Under the pieces are notes generated by a model. The model worked only from the letters and a program-made list of their open reading frames with translations. It was not told the origin of the DNA and searched no databases. Positions 16,551-24,571 of a stretch of 47,707 bases of DNA are shown here, piece by piece; positions within the stretch are counted from its first letter, which is position 1; every line of letters begins with the position of its first letter. Source of the stretch: Candidatus Woesearchaeota archaeon (GTDB lineage: Archaea; Nanobdellota; Nanobdellia; Woesearchaeales; JAGVZT01); NCBI GenBank assembly GCA_018302335.1, contig JAGVZT010000024.1, positions 1 through 47,707 of the forward strand, in the 5' to 3' direction. A program made the translations under genes and the position numbers.

Positions 16551-17488
16551 CTTCGCCTCCGCAGCGCGAACGCTGCGATGCCCACCAGAAGGAGTACCTC
16601 CGCGATGATAGGCCAGGGAAGAGAATGCTTCTGCTGTGGCTCAGCGTCTGGTTCTTCCGCCCTAGGGATATGATAATAGGGTGAGAACGGCTGGCAGGGA
16701 GCCTGGCAGCAGTCCGTCATCTCCTCGGCGAAGAGCACCTTGCCCAGGCAGACCTCTTCTCCGAGTGCGCAGGGGTTCCCGCCGAGGGCGCGGCAGCGCT
16801 CTTTAGGAGGTATGAGACAGTGTCCCTGGACACAGCACTTGGCGCCGGAATCGTCCGCGTACTGGAATGGCCTGGGGACGAAGCCGCCTTCCTCGCTGCA
16901 CATGATATCTGGAGGGCATATCTCCCCGCGCAGGTCCTTCCCGCACAGGGTGCGGTTCAGCGTGGTCGTCCGAGTGAGGCAAGTCCTGCAGTCCGCGCAG
17001 TCCGACTCAGCTCCCTGGCAGTCCGGGTCGCACACCCCGTCAGGGCGGAGGTCGCAGTAGTCATCGGCTGCCCCGCTCGCGCAGTCCGCGCAGGTGAGCG
17101 CATTCTCCAGGAGGACGCATCGTTCCCCCGAGCAGGGCTCGCATTGCCGGTCGTTGTCGCAGAAGGATATCGGAAGCGAGAGGAGCCGCTGATTCCCCCG
17201 GTAGATATCCACCTGCCTGATCTCCGGCGAGAACGGCACCCAGTTCAGCACGTTGGGATACGCGACCTCTGCTGCGAACGTTCTTCCCCCAGCGTCGATG
17301 AGCCACCAGCTGTAGTCGCTCTGTCCCTGGGGCAGCGGTTTGAACGAGGGAGCATAGTATGCAGTGTCCTCCATGACCCGCAGGCTGAGATTGGAGCCAT
17401 CCGCGTTGAAGCTCAGGGTGAGGAATGGCGACGGCTCGAACGCGAGCGCCAGCGGGAGCGCGACGAGGAGGGCGAGCAGCAGCTTCAT
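16547..17488 (-). CDS. Exported Cys-rich protein with C-terminal membrane anchor
   Basis: This 313-residue protein has a signal peptide (MKLLLALLVALPLALAF), a beta-rich N-terminal part and a cysteine-rich middle with more than 20 Cys (CVLLENALTCADC, CDLRPDGVCDPDC). A C-terminal transmembrane helix then ends in RRRR, the layout of archaeal cell-surface proteins held by a tail anchor. The DGVCDPDC segment is typical of DPANN surface proteins with disulfide-rich repeats. It overlaps both neighbours by ATGA. It is probably displayed outside the cell; the function is unknown. Confidence 0.8.
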   Translation of the reverse strand: MKLLLALLVALPLALAFEPSPFLTLSFNADGSNLSLRVMEDTAYYAPSFKPLPQGQSDYSWWLIDAGGRTFAAEVAYPNVLNWVPFSPEIRQVDIYRGNQRLLSLPISFCDNDRQCEPCSGERCVLLENALTCADCASGAADDYCDLRPDGVCDPDCQGAESDCADCRTCLTRTTTLNRTLCGKDLRGEICPPDIMCSEEGGFVPRPFQYADDSGAKCCVQGHCLIPPKERCRALGGNPCALGEEVCLGKVLFAEEMTDCCQAPCQPFSPYYHIPRAEEPDAEPQQKHSLPWPIIAEVLLLVGIAAFALRRRR

Positions 17489-18165
17489 GAGATAGCACCT
17501 CCTATTGGAGGGGAAGAGCCAGAGGACCCAGCAGCGTCCGGCTCGCCGGCGCTTCCCGGGGGACAGTCCCCGCTATAAGATGTCGGGGACATGCCGGCCC
17601 AGTCGAGCTCGCGGACGCATAATCCGGCAGAGGGCCAGCCCGGGATGAGGGTAACGCCGCTGGTGGAAAGGTCCTGCGCGAGGAAATTTGACGCTGTCGC
17701 ATACACCAGGAGGTCGCCGCCCTCGACCGCGTAGGTGAAGCCCGGTTTCGGGAACCCGGCGTCATCGAACGCTCCATCGAGCGCCTCATCGAGCCGGCTC
17801 GCGAGACCGTAGCGGTAGTCCGGAGCGCAGCTGGTGTCACCGCTCTGGCTGCCGACGAGCCAGAGGGGGGTGCCGTTGAGCGTGATGCCGCACGGAGAAT
17901 CCTCAAGGGTCTGCGAGGTGAAGCCGCCGTTCCACGCGAGGAGCAGCGACGCGCGCTCCGCGGCATACTCCCCCGCGAAATCTAGGAAGAGGCGGAACTC
18001 CTCAAGGTCGTGGTAGGAATGGTAGAGCCCGAACTCCCTGTCGCCGAGCTGCCGGTTCTGGGAGACACGGTTTTCCTTCAGCACGAGGAAAACAAACAGC
18101 GCGCTGAGCGTGATGGTCGCGATGAGCACCACGAGCCAGTTGAACACCACTCCCTTCCGGTTCAT
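17485..18165 (-). CDS. Membrane-anchored surface protein, pilin-like N-terminus
   Basis: This 226-residue protein begins MNRKGVVFNW with a hydrophobic helix to about residue 28. A soluble domain of unknown fold and a Ser/Gly/Pro-rich tail follow. A start at 18183 is possible, but the ATG at 18165 overlaps the previous stop (ATGA), as in the rest of this operon. It has few cysteines and no known motif. Its position between membrane-anchored subunits suggests a structural part of the same surface assembly. Confidence 0.72.
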   Translation of the reverse strand: MNRKGVVFNWLVVLIATITLSALFVFLVLKENRVSQNRQLGDREFGLYHSYHDLEEFRLFLDFAGEYAAERASLLLAWNGGFTSQTLEDSPCGITLNGTPLWLVGSQSGDTSCAPDYRYGLASRLDEALDGAFDDAGFPKPGFTYAVEGGDLLVYATASNFLAQDLSTSGVTLIPGWPSAGLCVRELDWAGMSPTSYSGDCPPGSAGEPDAAGSSGSSPPIGGAIS

Positions 18166-18737
18166 TGCTGACGCTCCGTGCACATCTGTATAGCCACATT
18201 CGCGACCTGGTCCCCGCGGTCGGGGTCGTACAGCAGCGGGATTTTGATGGAGGCGCTCTGGAACTGCAACGGTCCAGTGTATATAGCGGCCTGGCCGCGC
18301 TGGCCACCCCTACTCCCGCAACTCTGCAGTGGATTACCCCGATTGAGGGCAATACGGCCATAGCGGGCGGTAATCTGCACCGCCCATGGCAGGTCGTCAG
18401 GATTCTCCTCAGGGTCCGATGCAACGAGATAGCCGTCCATCATACTCTCGATGGCTGCGCGGAGCTCCTGCTGGCGCGGCTCGTACTCATTCCGGGCGAT
18501 GACCTCGCCAACGCTGAGGCTGGAGCCGTCGGAGAACTGAACCGGAGCGCGCATCAGCGCCAAGAGGAGGAGCCTGCCCTCTATGGTGGTGTCCACCTCG
18601 CCCTGGACAGTGTACTCGCTCGGGCCGGAGCAGCCCCTGCTTATCGAGAAGAGCAGCACGAAGAGCACGAAGACAAAGATGTAGAAGAGGTAGGAGAAGA
18701 CGTCAACCAGCGCCGTGGGGACCTGGCCTCTGTCCAT
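18162..18737 (-). CDS. Membrane-anchored protein of surface operon
   Basis: This 191-residue protein begins MDRGQVPTALVDVFSY and has a Phe/Val-rich helix (about 11-32). The extracytoplasmic part contains scattered cysteines but no known domain. Its ATG lies 1 nt after the preceding stop. The 4-nt overlap with the following gene shows tight coupling. It is probably a minor pilin-like or assembly component. I do not recognise the family. Confidence 0.72.
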   Translation of the reverse strand: MDRGQVPTALVDVFSYLFYIFVFVLFVLLFSISRGCSGPSEYTVQGEVDTTIEGRLLLLALMRAPVQFSDGSSLSVGEVIARNEYEPRQQELRAAIESMMDGYLVASDPEENPDDLPWAVQITARYGRIALNRGNPLQSCGSRGGQRGQAAIYTGPLQFQSASIKIPLLYDPDRGDQVANVAIQMCTERQQ

Positions 18738-18738
18738 G

Positions 18739-19242
18739 TCAGTTTGGCATGATGGCGAGCACGTCCATCACTGCCGGAATCACCTCGCCGTTGTCGCGAT
18801 AGAGCACGGGCCTGCGCATCTGCCGCCCTCCTGCGCCGCCGGGACCCTGCCTATTGAGTCTCGGGAGCCAGGCGCGTATCCCCGGCTCGTTGAAGGTCGC
18901 CTCCTTGAGCGGCGTGCCGTCAAGCTCGGTGAGCGAGATTTTCATCGCAAGGAAGTCATTCCGCTCACCGTACCGGATGCAGGAGTCTAGCTGCAGGGTG
19001 TTGACTTTCCTGCTGTCCACCACTCCCGGATATGCGCGCTGGAGCCGGTCATCGTAGTAGGCGAGACACGCCGGCGAATACAGCAGCCTGTTGGCCTGCA
19101 GCTCCATCTCGGTCGCACGGACATCCGTGCGGAAGCTCATGTAATACCGCACGAGGAAGAGGATGGAGAGGATGACAAAGATGGCGAAGAAGAACTGCGG
19201 TATCTTCATCAGGACGAAGAAGGCGATGTTCCCGCGCTTCAT
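18739..19242 (-). CDS. Membrane-anchored protein of surface operon, KRG N-terminus
   Basis: This 167-residue protein begins MKRGNIAFFVLMK, has one hydrophobic helix (about 8-34) and a soluble domain (VRATEMELQANRLLYSPACLAYYD and beyond). The ATG at 19242 overlaps the stop of the transglycosylase gene (ATGA), and the long frame upstream is its shadow. The LLYSP-C region recurs in DPANN proteins near pilin genes. Function unknown. Confidence 0.72.
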   Translation of the reverse strand: MKRGNIAFFVLMKIPQFFFAIFVILSILFLVRYYMSFRTDVRATEMELQANRLLYSPACLAYYDDRLQRAYPGVVDSRKVNTLQLDSCIRYGERNDFLAMKISLTELDGTPLKEATFNEPGIRAWLPRLNRQGPGGAGGRQMRRPVLYRDNGEVIPAVMDVLAIMPN

Positions 19243-20267
19243 CCCGGCACCCCCAGCGAGGCGCAGGTGCCCTGGAAGCCCTGCTCGTAGGTCCGGACGC
19301 CTTCCACATAGGCCTGCACCGCCGCGGTGACCTCGGGGGTGTGATACGGCGCAGGGCTGGACAGCGCTGCCGAGCATCCCCACCCGTTATAGCCACGCAG
19401 CCCGATGTCATAACCGGTATACATGACATCCTTCATGATGCTGCCGCTGCAGCCATCACTGTCACAGAGGCAAGCAGACCAGGAGTCGGTCGGCCTCTTG
19501 CGGCAGCAGTACCTCCGACCGGCGCCGCTGGCGCATCCCGGGGAGATGAGGCACTTGTTGCGGAAGATTTGGATGCCGCATTCGACGTTGTCCGTCCACG
19601 ACGCGAGCGGTTCGAGCACCCTGCCGTCCATCAGGGAGCGCTCGTCGCAGGCAGTGTTCGTCACCTGGAACACCCCGACGCCGCCGTCTCCGCTCAGAGC
19701 GTCGATACTCAGCCCGCTCTCCTTCTGGGCAAGGGCAAGCATGAGGTCTCCCGGAACATTGTAGAGCGGCGCGACCATGCAGATGTACTGCATGACCCCG
19801 GTGACATTGGCAGGGAGGAGCACAGGCCTTCCTGCGCCGCTGAACGCCGGATTCGCGTTGGGGTCGTCAGTCACGATGACCTTGCGGGCGCGCTCGATGA
19901 ACACCACGTCATCGGGGTGCGTAAGCTCTTCTTCCGCCGGACCCTCTCCGGCATCGGCGAACCAGTACTCCTTGCTCAGGGTATCACGCTCCTCGCGGAC
20001 CTTGACGCGGTTCTCCTCGAACGCGACGATGAAATCCGAGGCGTCGCCGTCGTACACGTACTTCACGCTGTCCGGAGAGGCGTAGACCGTGTCGAGGAGC
20101 AGCGCGAATTCCCGCGCGAGGTAGTTCTTCTCCAGGATGGTGCTCGTCCGCACCTCGTGGACCAGCATGAGCATGGTGGTGAAGAGCAGCGCGATGAGCC
20201 CAAGCTCGATGATCCAGGAGAGAGTGTCCTCCTCCGCCCCGCGCTTGTCCTTCAGAAGGCTCCTCAC
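19239..20267 (-). CDS. Membrane-anchored lytic transglycosylase-like (SLT/lysozyme fold) protein
   Basis: This 342-residue protein begins at a GTG (VRSLLKDKRGAEED), and the KRG signal and hydrophobic helix to about residue 38 give it a pilin-like anchor. From about residue 160 it matches the SLT lysozyme-like domain: LALAQKESGL with candidate catalytic Glu183, GVGVFQVT at about 197-203, and GYNGWG at about 292-297. Several cysteine pairs interrupt the domain, a typical adaptation of DPANN surface proteins. The family cleaves the glycan strand of peptidoglycan. The GTG at 20267 is chosen because a TATA box lies 24-33 nt upstream; no ATG exists in between. It is the first gene of the minus-strand surface operon. 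Confidence 0.85.
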   Translation of the reverse strand: MRSLLKDKRGAEEDTLSWIIELGLIALLFTTMLMLVHEVRTSTILEKNYLAREFALLLDTVYASPDSVKYVYDGDASDFIVAFEENRVKVREERDTLSKEYWFADAGEGPAEEELTHPDDVVFIERARKVIVTDDPNANPAFSGAGRPVLLPANVTGVMQYICMVAPLYNVPGDLMLALAQKESGLSIDALSGDGGVGVFQVTNTACDERSLMDGRVLEPLASWTDNVECGIQIFRNKCLISPGCASGAGRRYCCRKRPTDSWSACLCDSDGCSGSIMKDVMYTGYDIGLRGYNGWGCSAALSSPAPYHTPEVTAAVQAYVEGVRTYEQGFQGTCASLGVPG

Positions 20268-20290
20268 TGCGGCTCTCTCGGGCGCTGCGC

Positions 20291-20300
20291 CTTTTAAATG
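20291..20300 (-). promoter_or_regulatory. TATA box of minus-strand surface operon
   Basis: On the minus strand CATTTAAAAG lies 24-33 nt before the GTG start at 20267. It decides that unusual start codon. Confidence 0.65.
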
Positions 20301-20338
20301 CTTTGCCCCGGAGCATAGCGGAAATCGAGAACAGGCTC

Positions 20339-20406
20339 GGCCTCGCTGGAAGGAATCATCGGAATCACTGCGAGACAACGCGGAAAGCACACGGCCATGC
20401 GGCCGA
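20339..20406 (+). repeat. Dispersed palindromic element, copy 5
   Basis: The core is CTGCGAGACAACGCGGAAAG and the right arm is GGCCATGCGGCCGA. The left arm, GGCCTCGCTGG, is diverged. It lies between divergent promoters of the surface operon and the RPA-like gene. Confidence 0.75.
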
Positions 20407-20440
20407 TGGGGATTTTCTGCCAGGCCACGGCCAGGCAAAC

Positions 20441-20450
20441 ATTTTTATAA
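20441..20450 (+). promoter_or_regulatory. TATA box of RPA-like gene
   Basis: ATTTTTATAA lies 22-31 nt before the GTG at 20472. Confidence 0.65.
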
Positions 20451-20471
20451 CTCCCGGCCTTCTGGCGTGAC

Positions 20472-21452
20472 GTGCACATCCCCTACGACCGCATTCTCGA
20501 GACCATCACCGAGAAGACCGCCATGGAACGGGAGCAGCTGGAGCAGCGCATCGAGGCGAAGCTCAAGCAGCTCTCGGGGCTCATCAGCAGGGAGGGCGCC
20601 GCGCATATCGTCGCGAACGAGCTCGGCGTCAAGCTCGTGGACCAGGTCAGCGGCAAGCTCAAGATAGGGAACATCCTCGGTGGGATGCGTGACGTCGAGA
20701 CCGAGGGGAAAGTCCTCCGCGTCTTCGAGACGCGCACCTTCCAGTCCGAGCGCGGCGGGGGCCAGGTCGCCTCCTTTGTCATCGGCGACGAGAGCGGCAG
20801 CGTCCGCGTGGTGCTCTGGAATGACCAGGCAGTCCGCATCAAGGAACTGGCGCCGGGCATGGCCGCGCGCATCGTCGGAGGCTACACCCGTGACCGCAAC
20901 GAGCAGGTCGAGGTGCACCTCAACGACCGGAGCAAGCTCATCATCAACCCCGAAGGGGCGCAGGTGGACGCAAGGCCGCTGTACGAGCGGAAGAAGATTC
21001 GCGACCTCACCGAGCACGACCAGCAGGCGGAAATCCTCGCCACCATCTACCAGGTGTACGAGCCCAGGTTCTTCGAGACCTGCCCGCAGTGCGGCAGGCG
21101 GGTGCGGCAGCAGGACGCGGGATTCCAGTGCGAGACGCACGGTGCGGTGCAGCCAGAGTACTCCTATGTCATCAACCTCTTCCTTGATGACGGTTCTGGC
21201 ACCATGCGCCTGGTGTGCTTCCGGGAGCAGGCCCTGCGCATCCTCGGCAAGGCCCACGAGGAGTTCCTCTCCTACCGCACCGCGCCGGAGAGCTTCGACC
21301 AGGTGAAGAACGACCTCGTCGGGCAGATTGTCAAGGTCGTCGGCCGCATCACCAGGAACGAGCTCTTCGACAGGTTGGAGATGGTGGCCCAGCTCGTCTA
21401 TCCCAATCCGGACCCGAAAGAGGAGCTCGAGCGTCTGGAGCGCATGCAGTAG
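20472..21452 (+). CDS. RPA-like single-stranded DNA-binding protein (OB folds plus zinc finger)
   Basis: This 326-residue protein resembles archaeal replication protein A. After a helical N-terminus, an OB fold spans about residues 75-160 (EGKVLRVFETRTF, ASFVIGDESGSVRVVLWND). A zinc finger follows near 203-224 (CPQCG and CETHG), embedded in a second OB-like domain reading VINLFLDDGSGTMRLVCF. It should bind ssDNA in replication and repair, consistent with radA close downstream. The GTG start fits the TATA box spacing. A membrane-protein gene follows after 1 nt. Confidence 0.88.
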   Translation: MHIPYDRILETITEKTAMEREQLEQRIEAKLKQLSGLISREGAAHIVANELGVKLVDQVSGKLKIGNILGGMRDVETEGKVLRVFETRTFQSERGGGQVASFVIGDESGSVRVVLWNDQAVRIKELAPGMAARIVGGYTRDRNEQVEVHLNDRSKLIINPEGAQVDARPLYERKKIRDLTEHDQQAEILATIYQVYEPRFFETCPQCGRRVRQQDAGFQCETHGAVQPEYSYVINLFLDDGSGTMRLVCFREQALRILGKAHEEFLSYRTAPESFDQVKNDLVGQIVKVVGRITRNELFDRLEMVAQLVYPNPDPKEELERLERMQ

Positions 21453-21453
21453 G

Positions 21454-21888
21454 ATGCTCTTCCTGACGCACCTGCTGTTCACCGCGCTTCTCCTCGTCCT
21501 TTTCCGTGGGGTTTCCCCGGCCGGAAGTGGGACACTCTTCGCGGTGACTGCGCTGCTTGCGACACTGCTGCCCGACCTGGACAGCGCGGGCAGCATCCTC
21601 GGCAGGCACGCCCCCTGGGTGCAGCCCCTCCTGCGACATCGGGGAGTGCTGCACACCCCGCTCGCTGCTGCCGTGCTGTGGCTGGCAGCACGGCCCTTCA
21701 CGACGCTTGCGGACGCGCTCCTGCTGGGATACGTTTCGCATCTCCTCATGGACGCCTGCTCCAAGGAAGGCATCCTCGCGCTCTTCCCGCTCTCCAGGAG
21801 AAGGCTTACCGGACCCATACGGGTGGGAAGCGCCATGGAATTCCTCCTGGGACTGGGGCTCGCGGCAGCGGTTCTGCTCCTGCTGTAG
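21454..21888 (+). CDS. DUF457 (YdjM-type) membrane-bound metal-dependent hydrolase family protein
   Basis: This 144-residue protein has four predicted membrane helices and the family's metal-binding pattern: LLPDLDSAGS near residue 40, HRGVLHT near 62 and GYVSHLLMD near 93. The YdjM/DUF457 family is annotated as putative membrane-bound hydrolase. The substrate is unknown. It starts 1 nt after the RPA-like gene, so the two are co-transcribed, though a functional link is not evident. Confidence 0.82.
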   Translation: MLFLTHLLFTALLLVLFRGVSPAGSGTLFAVTALLATLLPDLDSAGSILGRHAPWVQPLLRHRGVLHTPLAAAVLWLAARPFTTLADALLLGYVSHLLMDACSKEGILALFPLSRRRLTGPIRVGSAMEFLLGLGLAAAVLLLL

Positions 21889-21980
21889 GCACTGGACACT
21901 GGACAACCAGGCGTGGGGCTTTAAAACCTCATTTTCCGAGGGGTACTCATGCGAAAGTCTTCCGGAATTCGGGAGATAAC

Positions 21981-21990
21981 GTTTATTAAC
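21981..21990 (+). promoter_or_regulatory. Proximal TATA box of radA
   Basis: GTTTATTAAC lies 15-24 nt before the ATG at 22005, with GGAGGTGG at 21991-21998 as RBS. A second TATA-like GCTTTAAAAC at 21918-21927 may give a longer leader, so two start sites are possible. Confidence 0.55.
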
Positions 21991-22004
21991 GGAGGTGGAG
22001 TATC

Positions 22005-23021
22005 ATGGCAGGGGTGAGCGTCATGGTTGAGAAGCAAGTCACGAAAGAGCAAGTCACCGTCACCAAGCGCAAGGAAGAGAAGGAACAGAAGGTTGGAGAG
22101 CTCACCGACCTTCCGGGCATCGGGGACTCCACTGCGGACAAGCTCCGCGAGGCAGGATACCACAGCATCCTTGCTGTCGCGGCAGCGACGCCATCCGAGC
22201 TCAGCGAGGCAGGCGGCCTGGGAGAGACCGTCGCGAGAAAGGTCATCTCGGCGGCGCGCTCTGCGCTGGACATGGGCTTCCAGTCCGGGGACGAGCTGCT
22301 GGAGAAGCGCAAGCTCATCCGCAAGCTCTCCTCGGGAAGCCTGAGCCTGAACACGCTGCTCGGCGGGGGGTTCGAATCCGGCGCAATCACCGAGGCATTC
22401 GGGGAGTACGGCTCCGGAAAGACCCAGATGGGACTCATCCTCGCCGTCAACAATTTCGTCGCGGACCCGGAGAGCTACACCATCTTCATTGACACGGAGA
22501 ACACCTTCCGGCCGGAGCGCATCGTCCAGCTCGCCAAGGGCGTCGGGGCCGACCCTGACCTGGTGCTCAAGCGCATCAAGGTGGCCCGCGCGTTCAATTC
22601 CGACCACCAGGTGCTCCTCGCGGAGCGCGTCGAGGACCTCATCGCGAACGACGGCCTCAAGGTCAGCCTGGTGGTGGTGGACTCCCTGACCGCGCACTTC
22701 CGCGCGGAGTTCATCGGCAGGGGCACCCTTGCGGAGAGGCAGCAGAAGCTCAACAGGCACATGCACACCCTCATGAAGCTGGCGTCCATGCACAACCTCT
22801 GCGTCTACGTCACCAACCAGGTGATGGTCAGGCCGGATGTCTTCTTCGGCGACCCGACCGAGGCAATCGGCGGCCACATCGTGGCGCACGCCTCGACATT
22901 CCGGATGTATTTCCGCAGGGGGAAGAAGGGGAGCCGCGTCGCGAAGCTCGTGGATTCGCCCAACCTTCCGGAGGGAGAGGCGTGCTTCTTCGTCACGGAG
23001 GCGGGCCTCAAGGACGTCTGA
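22005..23021 (+). CDS. radA: DNA repair and recombination protein RadA
   Basis: This 338-residue archaeal recombinase forms helical filaments on ssDNA and catalyses strand exchange. After a charged N-terminal tail it has the helix-hairpin-helix domain (LPGIGDSTADKLREAG, about 38-53), Walker A GEYGSGKT near 134, Walker B SLVVVDSLTAHF near 225 and the L2-region GGHIVAHAST. The length is typical. ATGs at 22005 and 22023 (MVEKQ) are both possible; GGAGGTGG favours the first. It has no operon partner downstream. Confidence 0.97.
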   Translation: MAGVSVMVEKQVTKEQVTVTKRKEEKEQKVGELTDLPGIGDSTADKLREAGYHSILAVAAATPSELSEAGGLGETVARKVISAARSALDMGFQSGDELLEKRKLIRKLSSGSLSLNTLLGGGFESGAITEAFGEYGSGKTQMGLILAVNNFVADPESYTIFIDTENTFRPERIVQLAKGVGADPDLVLKRIKVARAFNSDHQVLLAERVEDLIANDGLKVSLVVVDSLTAHFRAEFIGRGTLAERQQKLNRHMHTLMKLASMHNLCVYVTNQVMVRPDVFFGDPTEAIGGHIVAHASTFRMYFRRGKKGSRVAKLVDSPNLPEGEACFFVTEAGLKDV

Positions 23022-23052
23022 GGCGGCCCCGCAGAAATTGTTCAGAAGCGGC

Positions 23053-23112
23053 TCGGCCGCAGTGCTGGGAATATCCGGGATTCCGGCAAGACAGCCCGGA
23101 ACCCCTGCGGCT
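23053..23112 (+). repeat. Dispersed palindromic element, copy 6
   Basis: The left arm is TCGGCCGCAGTGC, followed by GAATATCCGGGATTCCGGC and AAGACAGCCCGGAA. The right arm is cut short at CCTGCGGC, where the methyltransferase TATA box begins. Confidence 0.8.
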
Positions 23113-23118
23113 TATTAA
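23110..23118 (+). promoter_or_regulatory. TATA box of methyltransferase gene
   Basis: GCTTATTAA directly abuts repeat copy 6, 30-38 nt before the ATG at 23148. Confidence 0.5.
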
Positions 23119-23147
23119 GAAACACTTGGGTCTAAAGGCAGAGCAAG

Positions 23148-23900
23148 ATGACACAACAAACACTCTCTCAAGGAGATACAATTGTAGTCACGCAATCCAA
23201 AGAGCAATTGATAGAAACCGTAAGAACACAAAAAAAGAAAAGAGTAGTCCGGAATGGAACAGCACGAACTGACCTTCTGCTTTCCGCCCATATAGGTAAT
23301 AACGAGATCATCTTCCCAAAAATTCTCGCCCTGCACGTCCCAAAAGGGGGAATAATTGCTGATGTCACCTATGGCAAAGGCGTCTTCTGGAAACGCGTTT
23401 CGAAGAGTGATTATGAAGTTAGAGCAACGGATATTCAGCGCGGTGTAGACTGCCGTAATCTTCCTTATGAAACTGAATCCATCAGTTGTGTTGTGCTTGA
23501 TCCTCCATATATGGAAGGCCTCTTCAGAACGAATGAATCATATCTTGCAGGTGGGGGAACACATAAATCCTTTAGAGACGCTTATTCTAATGGTGCTAAG
23601 ACGACTGACGGCCCAAAATACCATCAGGCTGTTCTGGATTTATACTTCAAGGCAGGAAAAGAGGCTTTTCGGGTACTTAAAAGGGCAGGAATCTTCATCG
23701 TCAAATGTCAAGATGAAGTAAGCGCTAACAAACAGAATCTAACGCATGTGCAACTAATCAATCAGTATGAGTCGATGGGCTTCTACTCGAAAGACCTCTT
23801 CGTTGTCGTGCGATCAAACAAGCCCGTTGCTACACGAGTTACGAAGCAGATCCACGCCCGAAAGAATCATTCATACTTCCTTGTCTTCGTAAAGAAGTGA
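23148..23900 (+). CDS. DNA methyltransferase (N4-cytosine/N6-adenine type) of R-M system
   Basis: This 250-residue SAM-dependent methyltransferase has motif I-like [14 protein letters not shown] near residue 69 and the catalytic DPPY motif IV in [10 protein letters not shown] near 118. [11 protein letters not shown] follows in the position of a later strand motif. Base composition is distinctly AT-richer than the surroundings and codon use differs, so it was probably acquired recently. It faces a PD-(D/E)XK nuclease gene with a 3-nt gap, forming a type II restriction-modification pair in which this enzyme protects host DNA. The recognition site cannot be read from the sequence. Confidence 0.88.
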   Translation: MTQQTLSQGDTIVVTQSKEQLIETVRTQKKKRVVRNGTARTDLLLSAHIGNNEIIFPKILALHVPKGGIIADVTYGKGVFWKRVSKSDYEVRATDIQRGVDCRNLPYETESISCVVLDPPYMEGLFRTNESYLAGGGTHKSFRDAYSNGAKTTDGPKYHQAVLDLYFKAGKEAFRVLKRAGIFIVKCQDEVSANKQNLTHVQLINQYESMGFYSKDLFVVVRSNKPVATRVTKQIHARKNHSYFLVFVKK

Positions 23901-23903
23901 TAT

Positions 23904-24515
23904 TTACTTTCTTGCCGCTATTTTATTGAGCAGATGAGTTACATCAAGAGTGAAGGGAAGTTGCACGGGCCAGGTAATTCTCATTGATGAGGCGAGTAGA
24001 CGTTCCAAGGCATATTCAGAATAGCCTTTGTATTTCGATCTGGGAAGGTCACTGTTGAGTGCATACGCGAAAATCCACTTCTTTTTGAACATGAAAAGAT
24101 TCACAGCAAGTATGTCAAATTCCCCCACCTTGAGACAGGTTGTCTTAAGCCGCTCACCATTTTCGAATGTGACTTCACGGCTATCGCTCCCATCGCATTG
24201 GAAAGTTGCATACAAGATGCCATCTTTTTCTTTGAGGGTATTTGTTTGGAGTGACTTTACCTCTATGCTAATCTCCTTCCCCTTGTAGGTTATAACGAGA
24301 TCACTTTTTTTTGATCGGTCGTGATCATCAAATTTATGTGGGTTACTTACACCCGGAATCTTTGCGATTGCCTTCCTAAGATGGTACTCCCCTACATAAC
24401 CAAAAAACATACCTCTTAAACTGGGGTTGTCTTTAACCAATTGTGAGATTACTTTAGGCGTGACCTCCCATTCCTGAAAGATACTCCGTTGAGCGTTTTC
24501 TTGAACTGATTTCAA
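23904..24515 (-). CDS. PD-(D/E)XK nuclease, probable type II restriction endonuclease
   Basis: This 203-residue protein has the nuclease core as SDLVITYKGKEISIEVKSLQ (about 71-90), with the metal-binding Asp and the E-x-K pair in place. An upstream Glu in YVGEYHLRKAI may complete the site. AT-rich composition matches the neighbouring methyltransferase, which it meets tail to tail. Together they make a restriction-modification module that cuts unmethylated DNA. The best start is a TTG at 24515; no in-frame ATG exists upstream before a stop. The TATA-like element is at 24545-24556. Confidence 0.8.
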   Translation of the reverse strand: MKSVQENAQRSIFQEWEVTPKVISQLVKDNPSLRGMFFGYVGEYHLRKAIAKIPGVSNPHKFDDHDRSKKSDLVITYKGKEISIEVKSLQTNTLKEKDGILYATFQCDGSDSREVTFENGERLKTTCLKVGEFDILAVNLFMFKKKWIFAYALNSDLPRSKYKGYSEYALERLLASSMRITWPVQLPFTLDVTHLLNKIAARK

Positions 24516-24544
24516 ACGAATTCGTGGTTTCCATCGAATGCACG

Positions 24545-24556
24545 CTTAAAAATATA
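24545..24556. promoter_or_regulatory. Bidirectional TATA-like element between nuclease gene and candidate RNA
   Basis: CTTAAAAATATA reads as a TATA box on both strands. On the minus strand it is about 30-40 nt before the nuclease TTG start. On the plus strand it is about 15-27 nt before the inverted repeat that begins at 24572. Confidence 0.45.
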
Positions 24557-24571
24557 CCCTTTTGCAGGGTT

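Noticed and set aside
21949-22017. A 22-codon upstream ORF overlapping the radA start
   Set aside because: It is very short and could arise by chance between the two TATA-like elements; nothing else supports it.
22360-22375. GTTCGAATCC resembling a tRNA T loop
   Set aside because: It lies inside radA coding sequence, with no matching acceptor or anticodon stems.
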